Shown piece after piece: positions 55,101 through 63,557 of a DNA stretch of 64,000 bases. The number at the start of each line of letters is the position of its first letter. Positions within the stretch are counted from its first letter, which is position 1. The DNA is from Brachionus koreanus (lineage: Eukaryota > Rotifera > Eurotatoria > Ploima > Brachionidae), in contig PJRA01000420.1 in the NCBI GenBank assembly GCA_016987375.1, forward strand, positions 214,816-278,815, given 5' to 3'. Both the position numbers and the translations under genes were made by a program. Below the pieces are notes generated by a model. That model saw only the letters and a program-made list of their open reading frames with translations. It was not told the origin of the DNA and searched no databases.

Positions 55101-55350
55101 CGAGACTAGTCCGTACAATGACGATGACGAGACCGGCCTGGTCATCGAAGACGGTGATTATGTCGAAGACGAAATGCCTGCCGATTATGTAAATAGTGTA
55201 AATATGAATGGGGACAATGGGTCGGAGAGTGCCGATTTGGAGGCCAATGATGTAGAATGTTCGGACCAGGTGTACAATGAGAATGGTGATATTGAGAATG
55301 ATGATGATGATGACTATGACTTTGACCAATCGATTGACTATACCGATTAG
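52114..55350 (+). CDS. C2H2 zinc-finger transcription factor, ZNF423/ZNF521-like, with NuRD-recruiting N-terminus
   Basis: Single coding exon of 1078 residues. The N-terminus MSSRRKQFKPKS is a near match to the MSRRKQ-x-KP motif by which ZNF423/521, SALL, BCL11 and FOG proteins bind RBBP4 and recruit NuRD. An acidic linker follows. I count 19 C2H2 fingers in groups: 1-4 (about 126-235) containing CGKGFKHRRSLNRHVKLH and FARSDHLKAHIRTH, which fit the first fingers of ZNF423/521 (Drosophila Oaz), then single or atypical fingers, then 13-15, then a tight trio 16-18 (about 803-885) with TGFRPFECDICNRKFTRREN, plus finger 19. The tail is very acidic (DDDDYDFDQS). Linkers of the TGEKP kind are few, as in ZNF423/521. 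An acceptor-like ttttaag directly precedes the ATG, so 5' UTR exons may lie in the desert upstream. A nuclear repressor role is inferred. Confidence 0.88.
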   Translation: MSSRRKQFKPKSAIDVFERADETDTIKLNQSLNISGSCMMATTIDQSDECNERKRKRSTSDADGDEEDDDSESAESANQPNNDTMNDIDDLDEAEYERLNQTAGNAYDSLDQSEYSQLSSSVMLLMFKCKVCGKGFKHRRSLNRHVKLHSGEKNFKCPFCTTAFARSDHLKAHIRTHNNSKPYRCSICQCGYSTQAALKVHIAHHHSKSKFKCVLCNDLEFHSQLALEGHMYTNHSKENETADLNELINETATMNPTLVSVDESAQRSKLTEINNLIKNEDYCFDTSKALAAANAGPGAGPTEQSDMSINMTISPIKINNSNNNPKSNTPKTHCDTCNVRFSNVDSYSSHMKTCHIQKTFVDSDQTDVNYSIESQYQCSQCSLSLFKLNDYLQHIKREHCVEVYRCVLCKQMQLFDNANLLKEHFFQVHQSVKVDTYKCRLCAHTSLSVDELAVHLKNVHQQCVQGAGLTRAQYLDTEASFGQTNTQSQVGNYASQHGSQYACQYCRNTFSNKAQLERHVRIHLSTIDLKCNICDKQCDNEAQLSQHKLTHSLVSKVACSYCNQALENESHFKEHFKRHNNIGQPNQPAPQPGKMAYNCVVCRQQLTSNNEYLTHMKTHLALNKKIDLDMVKKESANCASSGGSVCPLSPATTASSASSTSSSSHKTDVFLCEICSSKFDTNFKLQTHLLLKHEYGNQMNAVYSCPVCDETYNRADLLLQHTQIHGSAAKIYKCSQCATAFVFKSQLINHSFSHQTKNVSTTMATSILHQQLSQPLCKGDSAAPSMNQSGQYVVNTNANGTKTFTCLTCSKTFANQRNLNVHMRIHTGFRPFECDICNRKFTRRENLRSHMKCHLNLRPFTCSICNRSFRRKSHVSSHIEVHFKSKVHNCIECEKQFDQLDTFLAHLIGEHNIYDKELLLLIKSKQLLDLTKFVQLDYEYVLSQPSGSPASMSLSAKPCAQQSVAHNAIPPLHHYQNLKSIVSHNLLSETKYYDEDETSPYNDDDETGLVIEDGDYVEDEMPADYVNSVNMNGDNGSESADLEANDVECSDQVYNENGDIENDDDDDYDFDQSIDYTD

Positions 55351-55424
55351 AGTTTATCGCTTACATTCATATTTTAATTGTTGATGATGCTCGTGATCAA
55401 TTTAGACTAATAATTTTATTAACA

Positions 55425-55471
55425 TTATTATTATTATTATTTTTATTTTTATTATTATTATTATTATTATA
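55425..55471. repeat. ATT/TTA trinucleotide repeat
   Basis: Interrupted run of TTATTATTATTATTATT with one TTTTTATTTTT interruption, in the 3' flank of the zinc-finger gene. Confidence 0.85.
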
Positions 55472-55853
55472 TATAAATTTTTTTTACTAAACTAAAAATT
55501 TTGTGCTTTTTATATTTGTTTGTCTGTCAGATATTATTCAATTTTTTCTCTTTTTTTTTTCTTTTCTTTTTTTGTTGACACTTTTTTTAAATTAGTTTTT
55601 AATTAAAACAAAGTTATTTTCAGTTTTTTGTCTTTCTCTTTTATTTTTTTTTATTGTTACTTAAGTATATCTTTAAACAAAAAAATCTAATCAATTTCGT
55701 ACTTTAAAAACTTTACATTTAATTATAAGAAATTTTTTTCTCACATTTTCTTTTAATTTAAAACGATATTAATTAATGATAATAAAAAAAAATCTAATTA
55801 AAACTATTTTTTAATCATTTTAAAAAGCTTTTCCTACAATTCATTATCTCAAA

Positions 55854-56081
55854 TTAAACATCGAAATTTGTAAGCTCAGAGTTAAGACAATGTCTCTTTG
55901 GGCAATGTCGCTTGGTTTGTGGTTCCAAGCTAGTTGTAAATAGTTGCCGAGTTCGCAGCCAATTTAAAGTGCTCGGATGAGTGGTGCTGTTTATGATGAA
56001 CGTCCCACGAGCTTCTTGGTCATAACTCTGCCATTGCCGGTCCCCAGCCCGGATCAATAAAGAGGAGGGTGGCAAGCACAA
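55854..56081 (-). other. GC-richer block with open minus-strand frame, possible repeat relic
   Basis: About 225 bp of mixed base composition flanked by A/T-rich DNA. The minus strand is open for 75 codons (MCLPPSSLLIRAGDRQWQSY, DQEARGTFIINSTTHPSTLN …). Its words GATCCGGGCTGGGGACCGGC and TGACCAAGAAGCTCGTGGGA look like part of a dispersed repeat or an RNA-derived sequence rather than a small gene. It ends 140 bp before tRNA-Ile. I do not recognise it. Confidence 0.35.
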
Positions 56082-56220
56082 AAAATTAAAATTTTCTGAT
56101 TTCTTATTTTTTTTGTAATTTTCACATTTTCATTTTATTTTATTGCATTCACTTGATAAATTCTATTCAACAAAGTAAACTAGATTGAAATTGATGTACG
56201 AAAGTTTTTATGAAAAAATT

Positions 56221-56294
56221 TGCCCAACGGGAGGATCGAACTCACGACCTTCGCGTTATTAGCACGACGCTCTAACCAACTGAGCTAGCCGGGC
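56221..56294 (-). tRNA. tRNA-Ile (anticodon AAT)
   Basis: A 74-nt cloverleaf on the minus strand: acceptor GCCCGGC with GTTGGGC, discriminator A, D-arm GCTCAGTTGGTTAGAGC, anticodon loop CTAATAA (AAT at 56260-56258; A34 is normally edited to inosine), and T-loop TTCGATC. One T-stem mismatch (T50-C64) is tolerated in many tRNAs. A TTTTTT terminator follows. No intron. Confidence 0.95.
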
Positions 56295-56537
56295 TTCAAA
56301 ACTTTTAAAAATAAATTAATATTTTGAATAATCTCAAAAGTCAAATTTAATGGACATGTTCCAATGTGTAATATTTCATTTAATACCTTTATTAAGTTAT
56401 AAAACATAATTAGGAGTAATGATTTCATAAGAAATGCATGTCAAAAGTGTGTGAACACCATAACCATGTTAAGTAATAACTTGAATGATGTAATGGAATT
56501 TCAACAAATGTTTGAAAAAATCGTATGATTGTACAAC

Positions 56538-56545
56538 TATAAAAA
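56538..56545 (+). promoter_or_regulatory. TATA box of the epimerase gene
   Basis: TATAAAAA lies 41 bp before the epimerase ATG, so the 5' UTR would be only about 10 nt if the start site is at the usual 30 bp spacing. Confidence 0.55.
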
Positions 56546-56578
56546 GGTTGTAAATTTCAAGTTGCTAATTAATTACAA

Positions 56579-57598
56579 ATGGTTCTAGACGCTAATAAAA
56601 ATTCATCATTGCATGTATTTGTTACAGGTTTGCTAAAAATAAATTAAAAAAAAAACAAAATTTTTATAGATAATTTTTAAGGTGGCGCTGGCTACATTGG
56701 CTCAACTTTAGTGCCAATGCTGTTGGAACAATGCTACAGAGTGACTGTCTATGACATATTCTACTATGGTTCCGAATCGCTTCTATCCAGCTCGTTGAAT
56801 CCAAATTTAACTCTGATCAAAGGCGACATAAGAGATGAGGCTAGTTTAGTCAAAGCAATGAAAGACGCCGATTACATAATTCATTTGGCAGGAATAGTTG
56901 GATATCCAGCATGCAGCAAGGACCCAGAATTGGCCATAACCACAAATGTTAACGGCACAGAGAACATTGTGCGCAATTTAAAGCCAAATCAGAAAATTAT
57001 TTTCTCAAGCACTGGCTCCTGTTACGGCGCCATACCCGATGGCTACTGTACTGAGGAAACTCCCATAAACCCGCTAAGTCTTTACGGAACAACCAAAGCT
57101 CAAGGAGAAAAGCTAGTCCAGGAAGTAGACGGTGTTGTACTCAGACTGGCAACCATATTTGGCATTTCGCAAAGACTTAGACTTGATCTTCTCATCAACG
57201 ATTTGATGTTCAAAGCACTCACTGAGAAAACATTTGATGTCTATGAAGCTCACTTCAAAAGAACTTTTCTACATATTAAAGACGTAGCTTGTGCTTTTGT
57301 TTTCTCGATTGAGAATTATGATAAAATGAAAGGTCAAGTGTACAATGTTGGTGGTGACTCGTTGAATTTTACCAAATTAGAAATTTGTAATTTTATTAGA
57401 GAGGCTGTGCAAGATTGTGTCATCACGCCATCTAGTCAAGGTTTTGATGCAGACAAACGCGACTATAAAGTTAGCTACGAGAAAATAAGAAAATTGGGCT
57501 ATGAGCCGAAAATTTCTGTACGCGAAGGCATTAGAGAATTAAAAATGTTTTTACCAAGCATATCTAGTCAATTTATTTCAAAAACTAAAAATGTATAG
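56579..57598 (+). CDS. NAD-dependent sugar-nucleotide epimerase/dehydratase (extended SDR), two exons
   Basis: Exons 56579-56627 and 56682-57598 over a 54-bp intron give 321 residues. The intron splits the nucleotide-binding motif VTG|GAGYIGS (G-x-x-G-x-x-G). YGTTKAQGEK supplies the catalytic Tyr-x-x-x-Lys, and IIHLAGIVGYPACSKDPELA, RLATIFG, RLDLLIND and AHFKRTFLHIKDVACAF are typical of bacterial NAD-dependent epimerase/dehydratase proteins acting on nucleotide sugars. I recognise no animal UDP-galactose epimerase here, since GALE has a different C-terminus. A horizontally acquired gene that gained an intron and a TATA promoter is plausible; this is inference. Substrate unknown. Without exon 1 the protein would lack the start of its NAD fold, so the two-exon model is required. 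Confidence 0.88.
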
Positions 57599-57959
57599 AC
57601 AATAATTTTTATTTATTTTAGATTAATTATATAGCAAAAAATAAAAATTAAATATTACTTACTAAATATTTTATTTCTAATAATTTTATCCTTGACCAAA
57701 AAAATGAAAAAAAAAATAATTTTTTTTGAAAAATAATTGTCAAAGAATTATCTTAAATATTTAGATCTAGCTATATTGATGGCTAGTCTTGGGCACTTTG
57801 ACAGTCAATTGTTTGAATGTTTCTCATTTTGCCATTAAAGCCTTCTAGAAAAATTGATTAAAAAAATTTAGAAAATTAAATTGCTTTTAAAATTTAATCT
57901 TTATTTAATTTTGAGAAAAAGAAAAAAAAAACAAGTTTACAAAATTACTAAATTTAATT
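57599..57959. other. Short convergent spacer
   Basis: 3' UTR sequence of the epimerase (+) and PRKRIP1 (-). A/T-rich with nothing else visible. Confidence 0.6.
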
Positions 57960-58543
57960 CTACAATAAGTGCGTGTTGTCTTCAATTTTTTCTGTCAAAT
58001 CAATTTCTTCTTCGCTGACAGTATCTTGTGTATCCGCTTGGTCATTTTGGGCTTTTTTAGCCGAAGACTTAAGTTTTTCTTTGGCTTTGAGACGTTTGGC
58101 ACGTTTTTTGGCGGTTTTTTTTTCCGCCTCGGCGATACTCTTGAGCCGCTTTTCCTCAAATTCTTTTTGAGCCTCTTCTTTCTCAGCCTTTTTTTTTATA
58201 AACTCTTGTCGCAGTCGTTCTCGATTGCGACAACCGCGGTAAATGTCAAACTCACCACTGCCAGCACCAGCACTTGCACCCATCACATTTCGCACATACT
58301 CGTGCGGATTCAAAGCGCGTTTTATATCAATGGGGAGATCTTGATCATATTCATTCGGTCCAGGAATATAAACTTCTTGATTCTAGAATTTTTAGAAAAG
58401 AATATAAAAAGCTAAATATTTTTTTGATTTCTTACAGGATCTTTCATTAATTTTTCAATTGTTTCTCTTTGAATATCAGCCACTTTTTTTGGACCTTTTT
58501 TGGTCTTAAGACTGGATTCTTCATCACTTGATTGATCGCTCAT
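57960..58543 (-). CDS. PRKRIP1: PRKR-interacting protein 1 homologue (spliceosome C complex), two exons
   Basis: Exons 58543-58436 and 58382-57960 over a 53-bp intron give 176 residues. Exon 1 encodes MSDQSSDEESSLKTKKGPKK then VADIQRETIEKLMKDP, and exon 2 continues with NQEVYIPGPN and the family's core EYVRNVMGASAGAGSGEFDI YR. A Lys/Glu-rich coiled coil (about 90-145) and an acidic tail follow. PRKRIP1 is a nuclear protein found in the post-branching spliceosome, whose long helix bridges core components; in mammals it was first described as binding PKR. The frame starting at 58313 begins with a TTG inside exon 2 and is not the true start. Confidence 0.94.
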
Positions 58544-59467
58544 ATTCTAAAATTAAATTTAAAAAAAATAAATTTGATTTTTAATTTTAAATTAAATAAA
58601 ATTGCAAAATTAATTTAACTTTTCAATCATTTTATTTTTAAATTAACAAACTTAGCAGCTAAAGTTAATGGCTTTGCTCCTACCAATTTAGACGCTCAGT
58701 ATCAAATCAGCATTGTTTTTTGTATCTTTTTTCCTTAAAATAATTCAAAAAAGGCAAAAAATTAAACTTTATTTAGATTGAATTAGATTATTTATTTGAT
58801 TAACCTAAAAATAATTTATTTTAGAATATTTGTGGAACTATGTTGAACTATTTTTTAAAATATATTTTAAAATTTATTTTAATTTGTTTTAAAAAAATAT
58901 ATTTTTTTTTATTTATATTTTATTCTCTGAAATAAACCAAATTTAATTTTGTATTAAATTTTTCATTTACAAATGCTTGTTTTTCATTTATTAGACAGAT
59001 TCCAATTTAAAAATAAAATTTCATCTCAACACTTTAATTTCACATATTTGGTTTCTCAAATCAACTAAGAATAAGTCGCCCAACTGGCTCCGAGTACAGA
59101 CTTTTCCAAAAAATAAGTATGTAGCCTAAACACGGTTATAAGAGTTCACATTACCTTGCAAGCTATTGATTTAACTATTTTAATTTCAACATATTATATC
59201 TGGTGCAGTAAGCAAAGCAATTGATTGCTATGGAATTTCTAGAGTTTACATTATAACTTTCTGGACATCCTTATTGACTTTATTTTTATTATTTGTTTTT
59301 TGTTTTTTTTTGAAAAAAAAATTTTTTTGCAGATATTGGAGAGGAAGGAAGTGTTATCCAAATAGTTTACATTTAATAATGTTAATTTAATTTTGATAAA
59401 TTTTAAATATTTTTTTTAGGGACATGTCAATATTAGCATGCCACACTCTCAAAAGCCATTACTAAGC

Positions 59468-59504
59468 AATAATTCAACTTCATGTCATGTTAGGTTGAAT
59501 TATT
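59468..59504. repeat. Perfect 11-bp inverted repeat
   Basis: AATAATTCAAC and GTTGAATTATT flank a 15-bp spacer (TTCATGTCATGTTAG). It sits about 20 bp upstream of a TATA box, so it may be an operator-like site or a chance hairpin. Confidence 0.5.
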
Positions 59505-59522
59505 AAGCCAACATGATGGGTA

Positions 59523-59530
59523 TATATAAA
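59523..59530 (+). promoter_or_regulatory. TATA box candidate of the HExxH gene
   Basis: TATATAAA in the context GGGTATATATAAAAGATCC, 129 bp before the ATG. The best core-promoter match in this spacer. Confidence 0.45.
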
Positions 59531-59658
59531 AGATCCTTGTTTTGAATAAGTTATAAATATTACATTTATGAATTTTTTATTAATTAGTTTTAAATTTTCA
59601 AAATTTCAAGAAAATTTTTAACTTCAAATAAATTTTTTATTTTTTGTTAGAATAAAAT

Positions 59659-60714
59659 ATGTCAGCAGAACAATTTATTTGTTTTCTTGAAGAAGAAATT
59701 AAATCAAATAACTGGGACATTGTTGTTGATTTAGCCAAGTTTAAACAAGACAAGCTTGTAACAGTTTCACCACAAAAAGTGAAAATTTCACCATTGGATT
59801 CAGTCAATGTAATCGGTTTCCAAATACGCAATGCTATCATTTCCAATTTAAGCTTAAATACTTATTTTATGCTTAAATGCTCCAAAATCAAATGCCGCTT
59901 GCTAAATAACCTGTACCATCTTTTACTAACTACCAAAGATGTTGTCAATAGTGACCAACTTGCTCAACTAATATTTTTGCTTCATTTGAGCAAGTCAAAA
60001 ATAGATGAAGCATTTGAATGGCACTATTTTTTAGTAAAATTTAATTCAATAACTCAACAATATCAAAATGAATATTTATTTAAAGAACAAATTGAAAAGC
60101 TTTTTGATCAGCTCAAATCAAATATTCATGTTCAAAAGCGCTTGAAGAGAGCAGTTCAAGAAATTACTGATGTAGTGAACTTTGATTTTGATTTGAATAA
60201 ATTTTTAAGCAAAGAGCTAAAATTGAACTTTTTTTCATGTCAAATACCAGGTTTGAAAGGCTTCGCTGGTTTTAATTCAATTTATGTAAATTTAATTGAG
60301 TTGTCATCCACATATGAATTCATTAATGAAAACGACCATTCTGCATTGGATATATTGAAGTTAGAATTTACTCGTTTATTTGTGCATGAAGTGTGTCATG
60401 TGATTATTCGAAAGGTTTTAAAAGACATCAATGTTTCAACTCCAAAACTTGAGAGATCAAGAAAATTAAATATATTCGAAGCGGGAATATATTCAGAAGA
60501 GACATTTTTTGGCAAAAGAATAGACTGGATAGCCTCTTTTAGTTTAAATAATTTTAATAGAAAATATTGTTTAGATTTTTTTCTAAAACTCATGGAGGAC
60601 GAAAACGCAACTTTTGATTTTATAAAATCTGGTTGCATTGAAAATAAGAGAGAAAATTTTTTGATGGCAGTTGATTATGAGAAACCAAGAAATCATTATT
60701 TAGAATTTTTCTAA
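59659..60714 (+). CDS. Putative zinc metallopeptidase (HExxH) of unknown family
   Basis: Intronless, 351 residues, no signal peptide or membrane helix. The only strong motif is HEVCH (243-247) in LFVHEVCHVI, a zinc-binding HExxH. A Glu follows at 274 (NIFEAGIYSEETFFG), 27 residues later, the spacing expected of a gluzincin third ligand. The N-terminal 200 residues are predicted helical and unfamiliar to me; GLKGFAGFNSIYVNLIEL just before the catalytic part resembles the edge strand of gluzincin folds. I do not recognise a named family. Substrate unknown, and catalytic activity is inferred from the motif alone. Being intronless and A/T-biased, it resembles the ATPase gene at the other end of the window. 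Confidence 0.7.
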   Translation: MSAEQFICFLEEEIKSNNWDIVVDLAKFKQDKLVTVSPQKVKISPLDSVNVIGFQIRNAIISNLSLNTYFMLKCSKIKCRLLNNLYHLLLTTKDVVNSDQLAQLIFLLHLSKSKIDEAFEWHYFLVKFNSITQQYQNEYLFKEQIEKLFDQLKSNIHVQKRLKRAVQEITDVVNFDFDLNKFLSKELKLNFFSCQIPGLKGFAGFNSIYVNLIELSSTYEFINENDHSALDILKLEFTRLFVHEVCHVIIRKVLKDINVSTPKLERSRKLNIFEAGIYSEETFFGKRIDWIASFSLNNFNRKYCLDFFLKLMEDENATFDFIKSGCIENKRENFLMAVDYEKPRNHYLEFF

Positions 60715-61749
60715 GGAAAAAAATTTATTGTTCTATTAAATTATTTGATTATTAAAAAACGATGGACGTGAAGGTTAAAAAATGCTTTTTTTTAAATTAT
60801 TAAAGCTCCTGGAAAACGACTGTAACAAGATCAACAACAGTACAAGCTACATTAAATTCATGTTTTATTTAAAGTCTATTAATTTGAAGAAATATCATTA
60901 AAAAATAATTTGTTAAATTTAAAATAAATATATTAATTATAACTTCAATAAAGAGAAAAAAAATTCTTTAAATTTATCAAATAATTAAATAAAATTAAAT
61001 TTAAAAAACTTAAAAAAAAGCTAATTTTAAATCGAAATTAAAAAATTTATTTGAAAAAAATTTTTTTAAAAAAACTTTTTTTTGGCTATTGCAAAATTTT
61101 AAACTCAAACTCAATGTTAGTTAAAATTAACTCGGCTAGTAAACCGTATTTTTTAAGAAATTTAAATGAATTTATTTTACCATTTAAAGGAAAATTTAAT
61201 GACTTTAAGGAAAAAACTTTTGATTATTTTTTTAGTAAATTTATTAACAAAATCCTTTTAAAGGATATAAATTGTGGTTACAATATTTTTTGTATTAGAA
61301 TTTGTAACAACATAAACATTATTTTTACTGAATTTTGTAAAATTTTTCCAATTTTTGATCTCTCCTATAAGCAATTCTGGCAGTTTTGATCTATAATTTA
61401 ATTTAATTGATATTATAAAATTCTTTTTTAAATTTTTTATTGAATTTTACTTATTTTTCTTACTCAATAAACGGGTTCATTCGGCTCCTCGAGCTTGGCA
61501 CTAGCCTTTCGAATGAATTGAAATATAAAAAAAAAGTCTCTTGAGTCATGGGCACTAGTCCATTGATAAACCTTTTTGAATTCTCTTTATTTGAAATAAG
61601 CATAATTTTTGTCTCTGGCCAGTTGATATTTATACGGTTATGCCTACACCAAGTAAATAAGCAATAATTATAAAATCAAATGAGAAAAAAAAACAAATTT
61701 TATTTATAAAAAAAAAGAATAAATAAAACTAATGGGAAAAAAAAATTAT
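60715..61749. other. Convergent spacer with a small hairpin
   Basis: 3' flanks of the HExxH gene (+) and DNAJC2 (-). At 61475-61520 an isolated more G/C-rich stretch contains TTCATTCG … CGAATGAA, forming a hairpin with a 22-nt loop region. The 112-codon frame at 61051-61389 begins with TTG, is Phe/Asn/Lys-rich and is probably chance. Confidence 0.5.
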
Positions 61750-62338
61750 TCATTTTTGTGCAACTTTTTGCTGTGCCTTTTTTTTGGCTTGTATCAACTC
61801 GACCAACTCTTTGTATCTAACCATACAATCTTTTTTGCTTCTAGACGGAATACAATCAGCAATTTTGTCCCATCTATCAGACAAACTAGCCGGATAAGTT
61901 TTCAACGCTTGTTCCAGTGCTTTTTGCTCATCAGCAGTCCAAGCTCCCAAATTGGATCCTTGCTCGGCCAAAAATTGCTCACCAGCACTCACATACCTCT
62001 CACTCGGCTTTTCTTTAATACTAACATCTTCTTTTTTAGCTCCAATTGCCTTTTCGTACGCTTTTTTGTTCATTTCTTCTCTAAATTTATTGTCCGGATT
62101 TTGCATTTCTTTAGTCTTGGCCAAACATTCCTTGCCACTTCGTTTGAATTTACCACGCGAATGCTCTTCAATAAAATTAGCAATCACTTCCCATCGTTCT
62201 CTAGTTCCCATAGCTATCAACTTGGAGCCCTTTATTAACAACTTAATCTCGTCATCGGTCCATTCGGCTGACTTGGCCACTTGGCTCGAAGTCTCAGCTA
62301 ATTTTTCCACTTTTTTCTCCATGGTTTGATTTTGACTT

Positions 62339-62370
<32 letters not shown>

Positions 62371-63557
62371 ACTTTTTTCTTGTTCAAGCTTTTCAATTTT
62401 ATTAAAAATTAACTTTTCGGCTGTTGATTTTTTGTCATCACTTTTTTGTATTGTTTCATTTAAATTTTGAAATTCATTCAAATTCATTACTTCAATTAAA
62501 CTTTCAATTTTTTCCATATTGCCAACTCGATCAGTCTCGTTTAGAGAAAAATAATCAAAATCTTTGACCATGTTACGGAAGTTTTTTCGTTCCTTTTGTT
62601 TCAATTTTCGCTGTTGTTCTTTTTCTTTTTTTTGCGCTTCGATTCGTTGACGCTCTTCCTGTTCAAGCTTTTCTCTAGCCAATCTGGCCTCCTCTTGCTT
62701 TCTCAACTGTTCTTCCTCGCGTTTGCGCGCAGCCTCTTTTCGCTTCATTTTTTCCTCTTCTTTCTTTCGCTTTTCCTCCTGCTTGAACTTGACTATTCTC
62801 GGATCACAAGCATAGGCATTGTCGACCAATTGTCTGATTCTGGCCATTTCCTCTTTCTTTCGTTTGGCTCTGGCGGCCTTGTTTTGCTTGTCTATCCAGC
62901 GGCGTTCCTCACGATCGGCCGCCGAGTCCTTGCTCTCCTCGTCCAAGTAGGAAAACTCGCGCCACGAGTCAAAGTCGTACCAAAACGAGTAGAAATTGTT
63001 GACCTCTTCGAACGAGGACTTGTCATCGCCTAGTTTGGGCACATTTTTGTTTATTGACCATCGGGCGTTAGCCTCGAACACCGGTCGGAAAACTTTGTAG
63101 AAATTTTTCTTCGAATTTTCGCTAACCAGTGGAACGTTCTCTTCGAACAAGTGGTCAACGCTGTCATACGCGCATCGCTTGACCGGATCGGACAAAATTT
63201 CGAAAGCCCTGGTCATGCAAGTAAAGTAATCTCGATCTTTGTCAGTGCTGTCCTTTTTTTTGTCCGGATGGTGTTTGAGCACTTTTTGCTTGTAAGCTTT
63301 TTTGATCTGATGCTGGCTGGCTTTGTGTCTCAAATGGTCCAAGCCGAGAATTTTGTAGTGGTCCTGGTCGCGCCACATTTTCGGGTCCAGTGTTTGCAGA
63401 TACTTCAAGTATTCGGCGCTTTCTTCCATTTCTTCTTCGTCCTCTGAACTCTCGGCCGACTCGACCTCTTCCTCTACTTCGACATCACCCTGATGGCGCA
63501 CAAAATTGTACTGCTCAAACCATTTGCCAACTGGTTCGTACTCAAGATCAACAAATC
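61750..63557 (-). CDS. DNAJC2: DnaJ homologue DNAJC2 (zuotin/MPP11), 5' end missing
   Basis: The visible exon 63557-61750 encodes 601 residues. It begins after an acceptor (…ctgaaaag) with FVDLEYEPVGKWFEQYNF, which matches the VEPVGRWFE block near the N-terminus of DNAJC2. An ATG start is not within the exon, and the frame starting at 63501 uses GTG, so a first exon is missing. J domain with HYKILGLDH and HHPDKKK (HPD intact), zuotin-homology region (KNFYKVFRPVFEANARWSIN, FYSFWYDFDSWREFSYLDEE), a long charged helix, a poly-Gln tract (about 62340-62375), and two SANT/Myb domains (EWTDDEIKLLIKGSKL and AWTADEQKALEQALKTYPAS). It works with an Hsp70 partner on ribosomes (RAC) and, in mammals, also in chromatin. 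Confidence 0.93.

Larger units (their letters stand above)
55351..56220. other. 3' flank of the zinc-finger gene and a GC-richer block
   Basis: Starts with the zinc-finger 3' UTR, including an ATT trinucleotide repeat at about 55427-55471. Then A/T-rich sequence follows, and from about 55860 to 56080 an isolated block of much more balanced composition, listed separately. Confidence 0.5.
58544..59658. other. Divergent intergenic region
   Basis: Between PRKRIP1 (-) and the HExxH gene (+). A perfect 11-bp inverted repeat (59468-59504) and a TATATAAA (59523-59530) lie near the right end; the rest shows nothing recognisable. Confidence 0.5.

Noticed and set aside
58260..58313. PRKRIP1 start at the TTG in exon 2
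   Set aside because: An upstream exon with ATG and a good splice junction restores the conserved N-terminus.
61051..61389. 112-codon frame in the spacer before DNAJC2
   Set aside because: Starts with TTG, is Phe/Asn/Ile/Lys-rich as expected from A/T-rich DNA, and resembles no known protein.
63490..63501. DNAJC2 start at GTG 63501
   Set aside because: The open frame extends upstream to an acceptor and includes the conserved EPVGKWFE block, so GTG is internal.
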